A stretch of 64,000 nucleotides of DNA from Deinococcus malanensis (GTDB lineage: Bacteria; Deinococcota; Deinococci; Deinococcales; Deinococcaceae). The stretch is from NCBI RefSeq assembly GCF_014647655.1, contig NZ_BMPP01000014.1, positions 20,297 to 84,296 of the forward strand, in the 5' to 3' direction. This document shows, piece by piece, positions 35,939-44,731 of this stretch. Both the position numbers and the translations under genes were made by a program. Each line of letters opens with the position of its first letter. The first letter of the stretch is position 1. The notes under the pieces were generated by a model. That model saw nothing but the letters and a program-made list of their open reading frames with translations. It was not told the DNA's origin and did no database searches.

Positions 35939-36849
35939 ACAGCGACCTGCGTCACCTGGCCCTCGGCACCCAGGTGGTCACCCGCGTGGCCCTGCACTCC
36001 CCGAACGGCGAGGTGAGCCGCCCCGCCGGCGCGGTCGGCCGCATCGTCAGCGTGCTGGGTGACCTGAAGCATGCGTACCACGTCGCGTTCCCCGACGGGT
36101 CCCGGTCAGCCTTCCTGCGCCGGGATCTGGAGATCGCGCGGCATCACCGGAACCCCGAGCCGCCCGAACCGCCCGACTGGACGCAGTGGGTGCAGTACCG
36201 CTGCATCGTCGGCTCCCGCGCGTTCGGCCTGGACACCGAGACCAGCGACACGGACCGGCGCGGCTTCTACCTGCCGCCCGCCGACCGGCACTGGAGCCTG
36301 TGGGACCTCCCGGAACAGCTGGAGAACGACGCCACCCAGGAAACCTACTGGGAAGTGCAGAAGTTCGTCAGCCTGGCCCTGAAAGCCAACCCGAACGTCC
36401 TTGAATGCCTCTACACGCCCCTGGTGGAGACCGCCACGCCCGTCGCTGAAGACCTGCTGGGCATGCGAGAGGCGTTCCTGTCCACGCTGGTGTACCAGAC
36501 GTACAACGGGTACGTGCTCTCCCAGTTCAAGCGGATGCAGGCCGACCTGCGCAACCACGGGGAGGTGCGCTGGAAGCATGTCATGCACCTGATCCGCCTG
36601 CTGCTGTCAGGCATCTCCGTGCTGGAGCAGGGTGAGGTGATGGTGCACGTCGGGGAGCACAAGCCCCACCTCCTGGCGATCAGGCGGGGTGAGGTGCCGT
36701 GGGCTGAGATCGACGCCTGGCGGCTGGATCTCCACGCCCGGTTCGACACCGCGCTCACCCGCAGCCGCCTGCCGGAGAGACCCGACTACGAGCGCGTGAA
36801 CGCCTTCCTGATTCGCGCGCGACGCAGCATGCTGGAGGTGCAGGCATGA
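35935..36849 (+). CDS. COG3541-type nucleotidyltransferase with N-terminal KOW/SH3-like domain
   Basis: 304 residues. The first 75 (GTQVVTRVALHSPNGEVSRP, then VAFPDGSRSAFLRRDLEI) form a small strand-rich, KOW-like domain. The catalytic part begins at Gly93: GSRAFGLDTETSDTDRRG, the GSxAxG...SDxD pattern of polymerase-beta-type nucleotidyltransferases with two acidic metal ligands. Coupled by 4-bp overlaps to hen1 and to the next, related gene. In RNA-repair operons such enzymes are expected to add or remove nucleotides at RNA ends; that is inferred. Confidence 0.85.
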   Translation: MNSDLRHLALGTQVVTRVALHSPNGEVSRPAGAVGRIVSVLGDLKHAYHVAFPDGSRSAFLRRDLEIARHHRNPEPPEPPDWTQWVQYRCIVGSRAFGLDTETSDTDRRGFYLPPADRHWSLWDLPEQLENDATQETYWEVQKFVSLALKANPNVLECLYTPLVETATPVAEDLLGMREAFLSTLVYQTYNGYVLSQFKRMQADLRNHGEVRWKHVMHLIRLLLSGISVLEQGEVMVHVGEHKPHLLAIRRGEVPWAEIDAWRLDLHARFDTALTRSRLPERPDYERVNAFLIRARRSMLEVQA

Positions 36850-37640
36850 CATTTCCCCCAGCCCTGCTTGAAGCGGTCCAGGACCACCCCTACCCGCTGC
36901 TGTTCGCCACCATCAGTGGGGCGCACCTGTACGGGTTTCCCAGCCCAGACAGTGACTGGGACCTGCGTGGCGTGCACATCCTGCCCGCACGGGAGGTCCT
37001 GGGCCTGATGGGCGGACAGGACACCGTGCAGGTCATGAACGACCCCACCCTGGACCACATGCAGATGGCGCCGTACGGCACCGACATCGAACTCGACCTC
37101 GTGACGCACGACGCGGACAAGTTCTTCCGACTGATGCTTAAACGCAACGGGTATGTGCTCGAGCAGCTGCACTCCCCGCTGGTGGTGCACACCAGCCCGG
37201 AGCATGCCGAACTCCGGCACCTCGCGGCTGGCTGCGTCACCCGGCACCATGCCCACCATTACCTGGGATTCAGCGCCAACCAGTGGCGGCTGTTCGCCAA
37301 AGAGAGTCCCCAGCGTCTCAAGCCGCTGCTGTACACCTTCCGCACCGTGCTGACCGGCCTGTATCTGATGCGGACCGGGGAGACCCAGGCGAACCTGAGC
37401 GTGCTGAATGAAGAGGCCCGCCTGCCGTACCTCGACGAGCTGATCGCACGGAAGCGCGGCGGCGCGGAGAAGGAACCGTTCACTGGGGACGTGGCCTTCT
37501 ACGAGCGGGAGGTCTGGCGGCTGACCGCGCAACTCGAAGACGCGCGTGACACCACGCACCTGCCGGATGAAGTGACGCCTGAAACGAAGCATGCGCTGAG
37601 CGACCTGCTGGTGACCCTGAGATTGAAGGACCTGTCATGA
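36846..37640 (+). CDS. COG3541-type nucleotidyltransferase (second, shorter)
   Basis: 264 residues without the extra N-terminal domain. ISGAHLYGFPSPDSDWDLRG at 23-42 holds the GxxxYG loop and the acidic pair Asp37/Asp39. LMLKRNGYVLEQLHSPLVV and a helical C-terminus follow, as in the previous gene. The pair probably arose by duplication and may work as a heterodimer. Overlaps flanking genes by 4 bp at each side. Confidence 0.88.
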   Translation: MTFPPALLEAVQDHPYPLLFATISGAHLYGFPSPDSDWDLRGVHILPAREVLGLMGGQDTVQVMNDPTLDHMQMAPYGTDIELDLVTHDADKFFRLMLKRNGYVLEQLHSPLVVHTSPEHAELRHLAAGCVTRHHAHHYLGFSANQWRLFAKESPQRLKPLLYTFRTVLTGLYLMRTGETQANLSVLNEEARLPYLDELIARKRGGAEKEPFTGDVAFYEREVWRLTAQLEDARDTTHLPDEVTPETKHALSDLLVTLRLKDLS

Positions 37641-38353
37641 GCACACTGAAAGGACCTATCGAAGGGCTCTATGCGGTGTTCGCTCATGAGCCGCGTCCAG
37701 TGGTGGTTGAGGGGTGCACGAACTGCTGCATCAGTGAGGAAGAACTCGTTACCCTGGTTCTGAAACCTCGCGAGCAGCTGAGCGCGGAGGAACTCCGGTC
37801 CTATGCGTCGAACGCTCCCGATACGGTGGGGGCAGAAGCGGACTTCCGGTACTTTCTCCCCAGCCTCCTGGAACTCGCCGCGACGGGTGAGCTGGAGTGG
37901 CCCGACCGGCCCTGGGTCGTGCGGCGGCTTCGCATGGTGCCCTGGCACGCGCGGTGGAGCCTCCAGGAACAGAACGCGGTTCGAGCGTACCTGCGCGCAT
38001 GGTGGTCGGACACCACCACTGAGAACGTCGAAACGGAGGACCTTGACGAGGTTCTGGCCACGCTGAGCCTGGTGGACACGCTCGAAGAATTTCCTCACTA
38101 CCTCCACAGTTGGCTGGAATCGGGGCGCACCGGGAGGTCACGCCTGGCCCGCTTCATTACGGACCATTCCATGCAACTCGCGTTGGGCAAGCACTGGAAT
38201 ACCTGGGCCAGCCGGGAGGCGGTGCCGGTGCTGAACCACTGGCTCCACAGTGGAATACCGCTCCAGGCGCTGCTGAAGGAATTCGAACAGGATCCGGACG
38301 CTCCGGAGGCGGAACAGTTTCTCGAGGCGGCGGCCTTACTGGAGAGCAGATGA
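37637..38353 (+). CDS. Uncharacterised RNA-repair operon protein, 238 residues
   Basis: No named function. CTNCC near residue 27 may bind metal, followed by LSAEELRSYASNAPDTVGAEADFRYFLPSLLELAA, a pattern I have seen in an unassigned bacterial family. The rest is helical (DLDEVLATLSLVDTLEEFPHYL). It overlaps the nucleotidyltransferase and Pnkp genes by 4 bp each, so it is produced with the RNA-repair enzymes; an adaptor role is possible. Confidence 0.7.
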   Translation: MSTLKGPIEGLYAVFAHEPRPVVVEGCTNCCISEEELVTLVLKPREQLSAEELRSYASNAPDTVGAEADFRYFLPSLLELAATGELEWPDRPWVVRRLRMVPWHARWSLQEQNAVRAYLRAWWSDTTTENVETEDLDEVLATLSLVDTLEEFPHYLHSWLESGRTGRSRLARFITDHSMQLALGKHWNTWASREAVPVLNHWLHSGIPLQALLKEFEQDPDAPEAEQFLEAAALLESR

Positions 38354-40890
38354 CGACCATTCACCTTCCTGAATTGTGCCTGGTGGCCCTGATCGGCGCG
38401 TCCGGGTCCGGCAAGACCACCCTGTCCCGGCAGCTGTTCGCCCCGGGTGAGGTGCTGTCCAGCGACGCGTTCCGCCTGATGGTCGCGAACGACGAGAACG
38501 CCCAGGACGCCACCCGGGACGCCTTCGACAGCCTGTATTTCGTGGCGCGCAAACGACTGGCGCGCGGCCTGCTCACGGTCATCGACGCGACGAACGTGCA
38601 GGCCGACGCCCGCAAGCGCATCGTCAGTCTGGCCAAGGAGTTTGACGTCCTGCCGGTGGCCATCGTTCTGGACCTGCCGGAGGACACGCTACTCGAACGG
38701 CACCGGGCCCGCACGGACCGGCCGTTCGGCGCGCACGTGATCGGGCAGCAGGTAGGCCACCTGCGCCGGTCTCTGCGCAAATTGCAGGGGGAAGGGTTCC
38801 GGCAGGTGTCGGTGCTCAGCACCGAAGCCGATGTCGGCCCGGCCCGGGTGGTGCGGGAGCGGCTGTACAACAACCTGCGGCACGAGACCGGCCCGTTCGA
38901 TTTCATCGGGGACGTGCACGGCTGCCTGGAGGAACTGCGCGACCTGCTCGGGAAGCTGGGGTACGAGACCGCGGATAACCTGTCGGTGACGCCTCCCAAG
39001 GGGCGCAAGGCGGTGTTCGTGGGGGACCTGGTGGACCGGGGGCCGGACACGCCGGGCGTGCTGCGCCTGGTAATGGGCATGGTCGCCGCGGGGACGGCGC
39101 TATGTGTGCCGGGGAACCACGACATCAAGCTGATGCGGGCGTTGCAGGGGCGTAAGGTGACCGTGTCGCACGGCCTGGAACAGTCCCTGGAGCAGCTGGC
39201 CGCCGAACCGCTCGAGTTCCGCAGGGAGGTCGCGTCGTTCATCGAGGGCCTGATCAGCCATTACGTCCTGGATGGCGGCCGGGTGGTCGTCGCGCACGCG
39301 GGCATGAAGGCGGTGTACCAGGGCCGCGCGTCGGGCCGGGTGCGGGAGTTCGCGCTGTACGGGGAGACGACCGGCGAGACGGACGAGTTCGGGCTGCCGG
39401 TCCGCTGGGACTGGGCGGCAGAGTACCGCGGGGAGGCGCGGGTGGTGTACGGTCACACGCCCGTTCCGGTGGCCGAGTGGCTCAACCGCACCATCGACAT
39501 CGACACCGGCTGTGTGTTCGGGGGGAGCCTGAGTGCGCTGCGCTATCCGGAACTGGAGCTGGTCAGTGTGCCGGCGCGGCAGGTGTATGCTCAGCCGGTC
39601 CGCCTGCTACTGCCGGAAGGGGATGCACCTTCAGCCCAGCAGGCGCACGACGAGCTGCTGAACCTGGAGGACGTCACCGGCAAGCGCAGCATCGAGACGC
39701 GCCTGCGCGGACGCGTCACGGTGCACGAGGACGAGGCCGCCGCTGCACTGGAAACCCTCAGCCGCTTCGCGGTGGATCCGCGCTGGCTGGTGTACCTGCC
39801 GCCCACCATGAGCCCGAGCGAGACGAGTGGGCGCGAAGGGTTCCTGGAGTACCCGGCCGAGGCCTTCGATCACTACCGCCGGGCCGGGGTCGAGCGGGTG
39901 GTCTGTCAGGAGAAGCACATGGGATCGCGCGCCGTCCTGGTCGTCGCGCGGGACGCGGCAGCGGCGCGGGCCAGATTCGGCGTGCAGGACGGCCGCTCAG
40001 GCGTCGTATACACCCGGTCGGGCCGGGCGTTCTTCGAGGATGCGGCCCTGGAAGCGGAGGTCATTGATCGCGCCCGTGCAGCCCTGGACGCCAGCGGCCT
40101 GTGGGAGGAGCTGCATTCGGACTGGGTGGTGCTGGACGCGGAGATCCTGCCCTGGTCACTGAAAGCGGGTGAGCTGATCCGCCGGCAGTACGCGGCGGTA
40201 GGCAGTGCGGCGGCCGCGACCTTCCCGGCGGAAGTGCAGGCGCTGGAGGCCGCCGTGGCCCGCGGCCTGCCTCTCGCGGATCTGCTGAACCGCACCCGGG
40301 AGCGTGAGACGTTGACCACGGCCTATGTGTCGGCGTACCGGCAGTACGTCCGCCGGGTGACGTCCCTGGCAGACATCCAGGTGGCGCCGTTCCACCTGCT
40401 GGCGAGTGAGGGCGGCGTGCATGTGGACCGGGACCACGTGTGGCACTTTCAGGCCCTGGCGCGCCTCGCGGAGGTGGACCCGGTGTTCATCGCGACGGGT
40501 CACCGGGAGGTGGATCTGAACGACCCGGAGGGCGTCGCGGTGGCCGAGCAGTGGTGGCTGGACCTCACCGCGGGGGGCGGGGAGGGTATGGTCGTCAAAC
40601 CGCTCGGGTTCGTGGCGCGCGGCAAAAAGGGGCTGGTGCAGCCGGCGGTGAAAGTGCGGGGGCGCGAGTACCTGCGGATCATCTACGGGCCGGAGTACAC
40701 CCAGGCCGGGAACCTGGAGCGCCTGCGGGCCCGGGGTTTGAACGGCAAGCGGTCGCGGGCCCTGCGGGAGTTCGCGCTGGGCGTCGAGGCCCTTGAGCGC
40801 TTCGTGCGGCGCGAACCGTTGCGGCGGATCCACGAGTGCGTGTTCGGGGTGAGTGCCCTGGAGAGCGAACCCCTGGACCCGAGGCTGTAA
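38350..40890 (+). CDS. pnkp: Polynucleotide kinase-phosphatase-adenylyltransferase Pnkp
   Basis: 846 residues with the three Pnkp modules in order. Kinase P-loop GASGSGKT lies at 16-23. The metallophosphoesterase has GDVHG (Asp188, His190), GDLVDRGPD and GNHD. The C-terminal ligase-like adenylyltransferase has nucleotidyl lysine 522 in EKHMGSR. It heals broken RNA ends (5' kinase, 2',3'-phosphatase) and, with Hen1, seals them. GGAG precedes the ATG at 38350, inside the previous gene; an earlier in-frame start is not supported. Length is close to the clostridial enzyme. Confidence 0.95.
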   Translation: MTTIHLPELCLVALIGASGSGKTTLSRQLFAPGEVLSSDAFRLMVANDENAQDATRDAFDSLYFVARKRLARGLLTVIDATNVQADARKRIVSLAKEFDVLPVAIVLDLPEDTLLERHRARTDRPFGAHVIGQQVGHLRRSLRKLQGEGFRQVSVLSTEADVGPARVVRERLYNNLRHETGPFDFIGDVHGCLEELRDLLGKLGYETADNLSVTPPKGRKAVFVGDLVDRGPDTPGVLRLVMGMVAAGTALCVPGNHDIKLMRALQGRKVTVSHGLEQSLEQLAAEPLEFRREVASFIEGLISHYVLDGGRVVVAHAGMKAVYQGRASGRVREFALYGETTGETDEFGLPVRWDWAAEYRGEARVVYGHTPVPVAEWLNRTIDIDTGCVFGGSLSALRYPELELVSVPARQVYAQPVRLLLPEGDAPSAQQAHDELLNLEDVTGKRSIETRLRGRVTVHEDEAAAALETLSRFAVDPRWLVYLPPTMSPSETSGREGFLEYPAEAFDHYRRAGVERVVCQEKHMGSRAVLVVARDAAAARARFGVQDGRSGVVYTRSGRAFFEDAALEAEVIDRARAALDASGLWEELHSDWVVLDAEILPWSLKAGELIRRQYAAVGSAAAATFPAEVQALEAAVARGLPLADLLNRTRERETLTTAYVSAYRQYVRRVTSLADIQVAPFHLLASEGGVHVDRDHVWHFQALARLAEVDPVFIATGHREVDLNDPEGVAVAEQWWLDLTAGGGEGMVVKPLGFVARGKKGLVQPAVKVRGREYLRIIYGPEYTQAGNLERLRARGLNGKRSRALREFALGVEALERFVRREPLRRIHECVFGVSALESEPLDPRL

Positions 40891-40968
40891 TGGGCTTGGG
40901 AGGAGAGGATCGCCTCACGGTTCCGCTTTACGGTCTGAGGGGCCGCCGCATGGCCGCAGCCCAGTCCC

Positions 40969-41658
40969 TTACGGCCGCCGGACAGCGAGTGGGAGCGCAA
41001 AGAACGCGTCGAAGCGCTCGACCGATTGCCCGTTCACAGTGCGTCCAATCCGGAAATCCACCAGCACCTGCCCGGTCTTTTCGAGGCGCATGATGGACAG
41101 GTTCGCCACCCGGACGGTCGCCTGGTTCAGGTTGCCGTCTTCGAACAGCCAGCCGTGCCCGGCCCGGGGGCCGAGAGGGTCGTTGGACGTCACCTCGAAC
41201 GTCTCGCCGGGCCTGGTCCAGCCGTAGGGGGTGCGGACCCGGTTCTGGCGCGGGTCGAGCACCAGTCCGCTAAGGCCTTCCAGACCCCGCCCTCCCTGGA
41301 ACAGCAGCGTGCCGTCGGTTCGGCGGGTGATCGTCAGGGTGGCGCGGCCAAAAGCGGTATATGCGGGTTTCACGTCCAGGAAGCGCTGGTACTCCTCACG
41401 GGTCACCCCGAAGCGCGGGTCGTACGGGAGGGGCTCACCGGGGGCCGCGTTCCGGACCTGCTCAAGGAACCAGTCACGGTGCGTCCGGGCGGCGTCCTGC
41501 ATACGCCGGCCAATGTCGAGGATGTCGGGTGGGTACGTGGGCGTCAGCAGGTCGACCGTGACCCGGCCGCTGGGCAGCAGGGTCTGGACCGGTGGCGGCG
41601 CCGCAGCGCTGACGGTGGACAGCAGCGTGGCCAGCAGGGGAGGCAGGACCCGGTTCAT
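40969..41658 (-). CDS. Secreted protein of unknown function, 229 residues
   Basis: Signal peptide MNRVLPPLLATLLSTVSAAA, then a domain with DILDIGRRMQDAARTHRDWFL, YDPRFGVTREEYQRFL and LVLDPRQNRVRTPYGW. GHGWLFEDGNLNQATVRV is strand-like. Convergent with pnkp, so not part of its operon. No family recognised. Confidence 0.7.
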   Translation of the reverse strand: MNRVLPPLLATLLSTVSAAAPPPVQTLLPSGRVTVDLLTPTYPPDILDIGRRMQDAARTHRDWFLEQVRNAAPGEPLPYDPRFGVTREEYQRFLDVKPAYTAFGRATLTITRRTDGTLLFQGGRGLEGLSGLVLDPRQNRVRTPYGWTRPGETFEVTSNDPLGPRAGHGWLFEDGNLNQATVRVANLSIMRLEKTGQVLVDFRIGRTVNGQSVERFDAFFALPLAVRRP

Positions 41659-41738
41659 GCTCCTATTGAATGGGCGGGCGGCGGGGGCATGGTCCTTCCA
41701 TAAGAAATGGTGGAGACGAAGGGGTCAGATAGCGGGCT

Positions 41739-42701
41739 TCACAGGGGGATGCTGGTCCATGGTCTGATGGTGGAGCAGCTGGCGCGGAACGCTTCAATGA
41801 TGCGCGTCACTTCACCGATCGTGGTGGTGTCACGCAACTGGTCCAGGTAGAGGTTCCGTGCAGCGACCCTTTCAGCCTTAAACGCCCAGTACAGGCCCAT
41901 CAGGGGGTTGATGAACAGCTTGGAGGTTCGGGTGGCGGTCGTCGTGTGGTGATCCCCGAAGTGTCCTTCGACGGCGTCCAGGACAGAGGAGGACACGATG
42001 CTCGGGAAGTCTGGCATCCGTTCGTGCACGAAGGTGAGGGCCTCGCGGTACCGCTGGACTTCGGGCATGTCCGGGGTAAGGCTCCACGCGCCCAGGTACG
42101 CGCCCTGCCGGGTGAGGTCCGCCACGGCTTCCAGGTACTGGGCGTGCGCCACGCCGTGGAAGGTGTCCACTCCGAAGCCCAGGCAGACCAGCAGCTTCTG
42201 CTCCACACCATCCAGCTCCTGCATCACGGCGAGACTGACCGCGTCTTCCTCCGGGGTGCCGAGACCGGCCTCATCACCCCGCATGAGGCTGTCCGTCCCG
42301 CCGTCCACCAGCAGCACCGTGTCTACCTCGAACAGCTCCACCAGCTGCTCGTAGGCTGAGCGCAGGGGACGCACGCCGGTGCGGGGAAAGGCGTAGATGG
42401 ACTGCGGGTGACTTTGATTGGCAAGCCAGCGGGCGAGGTGCACCTCCGGGAAGTACCGGAGGTCGGAGCGGGTATCCGGACGGACTTCGTAAAGCGCGTC
42501 GCCCAGCTGCCGGGCCTGCGTGAGATCCAGGCTGGTGAAAGAGAAATTTGCCAGAATCACCTGCTTGCCCAGCCCGGTCAGGGCAAAGTACAGGGGCAGG
42601 CCGCAGAACAGGTCATAGCCGCCACCGGCGCCAGCAAGCAGGACCGTGCGCGCCTGATCAAACCGGCTGAAAATCGGCGGCAGTAAGGCGGACGGAGTCA
42701 T
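41739..42701 (-). CDS. DUF1152 family protein
   Basis: 320 residues. The N-terminus RTVLLAGAGGGYDLFCGLPLYFALTGLG, then DTVLLVDGGTDSLMRGDEAGLGTPEEDAVSL, is the hallmark of DUF1152 proteins, with a GGGYD loop and the GGTDSLMRGDE acidic motif. It looks like a Rossmann-type enzyme of unknown reaction. C-terminal residues after about 305 look variable. Cytoplasmic. Confidence 0.85.
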   Translation of the reverse strand: MTPSALLPPIFSRFDQARTVLLAGAGGGYDLFCGLPLYFALTGLGKQVILANFSFTSLDLTQARQLGDALYEVRPDTRSDLRYFPEVHLARWLANQSHPQSIYAFPRTGVRPLRSAYEQLVELFEVDTVLLVDGGTDSLMRGDEAGLGTPEEDAVSLAVMQELDGVEQKLLVCLGFGVDTFHGVAHAQYLEAVADLTRQGAYLGAWSLTPDMPEVQRYREALTFVHERMPDFPSIVSSSVLDAVEGHFGDHHTTTATRTSKLFINPLMGLYWAFKAERVAARNLYLDQLRDTTTIGEVTRIIEAFRASCSTIRPWTSIPL

Positions 42702-42839
42702 TCTTCCCGAGGTTACCCGAGTTCCCCGGGGCCGTCAGACGTCTTTGCCCGGGGAGGCCCCCTTGACCAGATGAACTTCACCAACAGGGTTCAGGCTTCC
42801 TGGAGGGGATGGTCCGGGTTCCTCCGTCCGCCTGCGCAG

Positions 42840-44375
42840 TCAATCTGCTGCTCTAAGCAGCGGTTCCCTGCGGCGGGGCACGCGTGCGAGCGCTTCCTCA
42901 TGCGCGGAAAGCGACTCGCCCCAGAATTCGCGCACCGTCATGCCCTCCCGCAGCCTGCCGAACGACCGCAGGAACTCGGCCACCTCATGCATCCAGACCC
43001 GGCGGCCCACTGAGTAATACCAGCGCATGGCGTGCCGGTAGGCGGCGTCCCGGTGCGTGAGGCTACGCCACAGCATGCGGAGGCGCAGCTGCACGCCGAG
43101 TTCCATCAGCTTGAACCACAGCAGCACACGCCACGGCGGCACATGCCGGCTGGCAAGAACCTGGTGCTTGTAGTCCCACTTCGTCACGTCCGTCTGAATG
43201 ACGCGGCGGTGGGCCACGGTGTCGAAAAAGGGCGTCCAGCGGTGTGGTGTGATGTACAGCAGTTGAATCTGGTCCGGGTCGTAGAGCAGCAGTTGCTGAA
43301 AGGAGCGCCAGTAGTCCAGGTCGCGTTCTTCTTCGAAGCCCACCACATACGTGGCCATGGAGATCATGCCGTGTTCGCGCATCAGCCGGATCGCCTCGCG
43401 GTCATCTTTGGTGGTCGCCCCCTTACGGATGCTCGCCAGGGTGCCCTGGTCGTAACTCTCGATGCCCAGGAGAAAGCGGATCACACCCGCTTTGCGGTAG
43501 AGGGGAAGCAGGTCTGCATCCCGGACAATATCGCCCGCCCGGGTGGAACCCACGAGCGTGACTGGCACGTCCTCGGCGATCAGGGCTTCCAGGAAAGCCT
43601 TCCAGGCTGCTCTGTTGCCGGTGGGAAGTTCGTCCGCGAAGTTGAACATCTGGACGCCGTGGTCCCGGTGGAGCCGGGCGATCTCTGCGGCGAAGAGCAC
43701 GGGGTCGCGGTGCCGGCGCTGCGTCCAGAAGCCGCGCTGGCCGCAGTACGAGCACGGGTAGGGGCAGCCGCGTGAGAACTGCACCACGACGGCCCGCTGC
43801 TCGCCCCAGTAGGAGTAGTCGGCGTGATTGATCAGCTCCCATCCTACCCGGTACTCGTCAAGGTCGAGAATCATGGACGCGGCCGAGGTGGCGTGGGGCT
43901 GGCCGGCCCGGCGAACAGCCAGCCCAGGCACGTCGTTCAGGTCCGCACCCGTGGCCAGGGCCTGCACCAGCGTGGTGACAGTGCGCTCGCCCTCGCCCCG
44001 CACCACGATGTCCACCTCGGGGTGCCGCTCCAGGATGTCGTGCCAGTGGTAGGTCGGGAAGACGCCGCCGTACACGAAGGGCACGCCCGGGAGCACGGGC
44101 CGCAGAACCTCAAGGATCTGCACCACGACTGGATGGGCGGACGTGGATCCCGCGTGGCCCACGAGGAGGACATCCGGAGCACAGCGCAGCACCCGGTGGC
44201 GGATCTCCTCCACACTGAGGTTGTGCAGGTCCGCGTCGAGCAGCTCCACCGTGAAGCCCGCGTCCAGCAGCGGTCCGCCGACACTCAGGAGGCCCAGCGG
44301 GGGCAGCTGCTCGGCGGGGACCCGGCTGCCGATCGAACCATGCGGAGGATTGAGCAGCAGGACGCGCAGGGACAT
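42840..44375 (-). CDS. B12-binding radical SAM protein (BchE-like)
   Basis: 511 residues. An N-terminal cobalamin-binding domain (VLLLNPPHG to about 130, VLLVGHAGSTSAHP, FVYGGVFPTYHW) is followed by the radical SAM core with CPYPCSYC, the CxxxxxxC variant (CxxxCxxC) that holds the 4Fe-4S cluster near residue 205. FNFADELPTG and FLLGIESYDQGTL are strand motifs of the barrel. A helical C-terminus ends MRWYYSVGRRVW. Substrate unknown; relatives act on tetrapyrroles, hopanoids or phosphonates. Confidence 0.88.
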   Translation of the reverse strand: MSLRVLLLNPPHGSIGSRVPAEQLPPLGLLSVGGPLLDAGFTVELLDADLHNLSVEEIRHRVLRCAPDVLLVGHAGSTSAHPVVVQILEVLRPVLPGVPFVYGGVFPTYHWHDILERHPEVDIVVRGEGERTVTTLVQALATGADLNDVPGLAVRRAGQPHATSAASMILDLDEYRVGWELINHADYSYWGEQRAVVVQFSRGCPYPCSYCGQRGFWTQRRHRDPVLFAAEIARLHRDHGVQMFNFADELPTGNRAAWKAFLEALIAEDVPVTLVGSTRAGDIVRDADLLPLYRKAGVIRFLLGIESYDQGTLASIRKGATTKDDREAIRLMREHGMISMATYVVGFEEERDLDYWRSFQQLLLYDPDQIQLLYITPHRWTPFFDTVAHRRVIQTDVTKWDYKHQVLASRHVPPWRVLLWFKLMELGVQLRLRMLWRSLTHRDAAYRHAMRWYYSVGRRVWMHEVAEFLRSFGRLREGMTVREFWGESLSAHEEALARVPRRREPLLRAAD

Positions 44376-44510
44376 GGCCGGAGTGTAGGGGGCTGCGGCT
44401 GTTCAGGCGTCCAACTTTGGGTGGTTCGAAGAACGTGCTGGCCTTGCACGGTCATGCCGCAGGTTGGGCGCCCCTGATGACATGCACGCGCCTGCGGACA
44501 GCACGAAAGT

Positions 44511-44534
44511 AGCGCCCCGAGCCTGCGGGGCGCT
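44511..44534 (-). terminator. Terminator after the tRNA-like genes
   Basis: AGCGCCCCG and CGGGGCGCT form a 9-bp stem with a 6-base loop. Read on the minus strand it ends in a short T-rich stretch, 11 bases after the last tRNA-like gene. Confidence 0.6.
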
Positions 44535-44544
44535 TCTTTGATGA

Positions 44545-44617
44545 TGCTGAGGACAGGGCTCGAACCTGCGTCCAGCCGGATCCAGAGCCGGCCGCTCTCC
44601 CACTGAGCTACCCCAGG
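44545..44617 (-). tRNA. tRNA-like gene 1, 8-nt anticodon loop (CUG if U33 is the first loop U)
   Basis: Minus strand, acceptor CCTGGGG/CCTCAGC (one mismatch at the end pair), TA at 8-9, D-stem GCTC/GAGC, anticodon stem GCCGG/CCGGC, 5-base variable loop, T-stem GCAGG/CCTGT with TTCGAGC loop. All parts are canonical except the anticodon loop CTCTGGAT, which has 8 bases. If U33 is the first T the anticodon would be CUG (Gln). No CCA is encoded. It follows the second tRNA-like gene by 8 bases and is followed by a terminator. Confidence 0.65.
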
Positions 44618-44625
44618 ACAATGAA

Positions 44626-44697
44626 ACCTCAGGCAGGGCTCGAACCTGCGTCCAGCCGGATGGAGAGCCGGCCGCTCTACCGCTGAGCTACCACGAT
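44626..44697 (-). tRNA. tRNA-like gene 2, 8-nt anticodon loop (CUC by the same rule), weak acceptor stem
   Basis: Nearly identical to gene 1 from D-arm to T-arm (5 differences in about 58 bases). Two of the differences change the loop to CTCTCCAT, others are in the D-loop and T-stem. The acceptor ATCGTGG/CTGAGGT has one mismatch and three G-U pairs, so its amino-acylation is doubtful. It begins 34 bases after the stop of the 443-residue gene, in the same direction, and probably shares its transcript. Confidence 0.55.
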
Positions 44698-44731
44698 TTC
44701 ACTCGCATTCTTCCGAACCCCCTCAGCGGCG

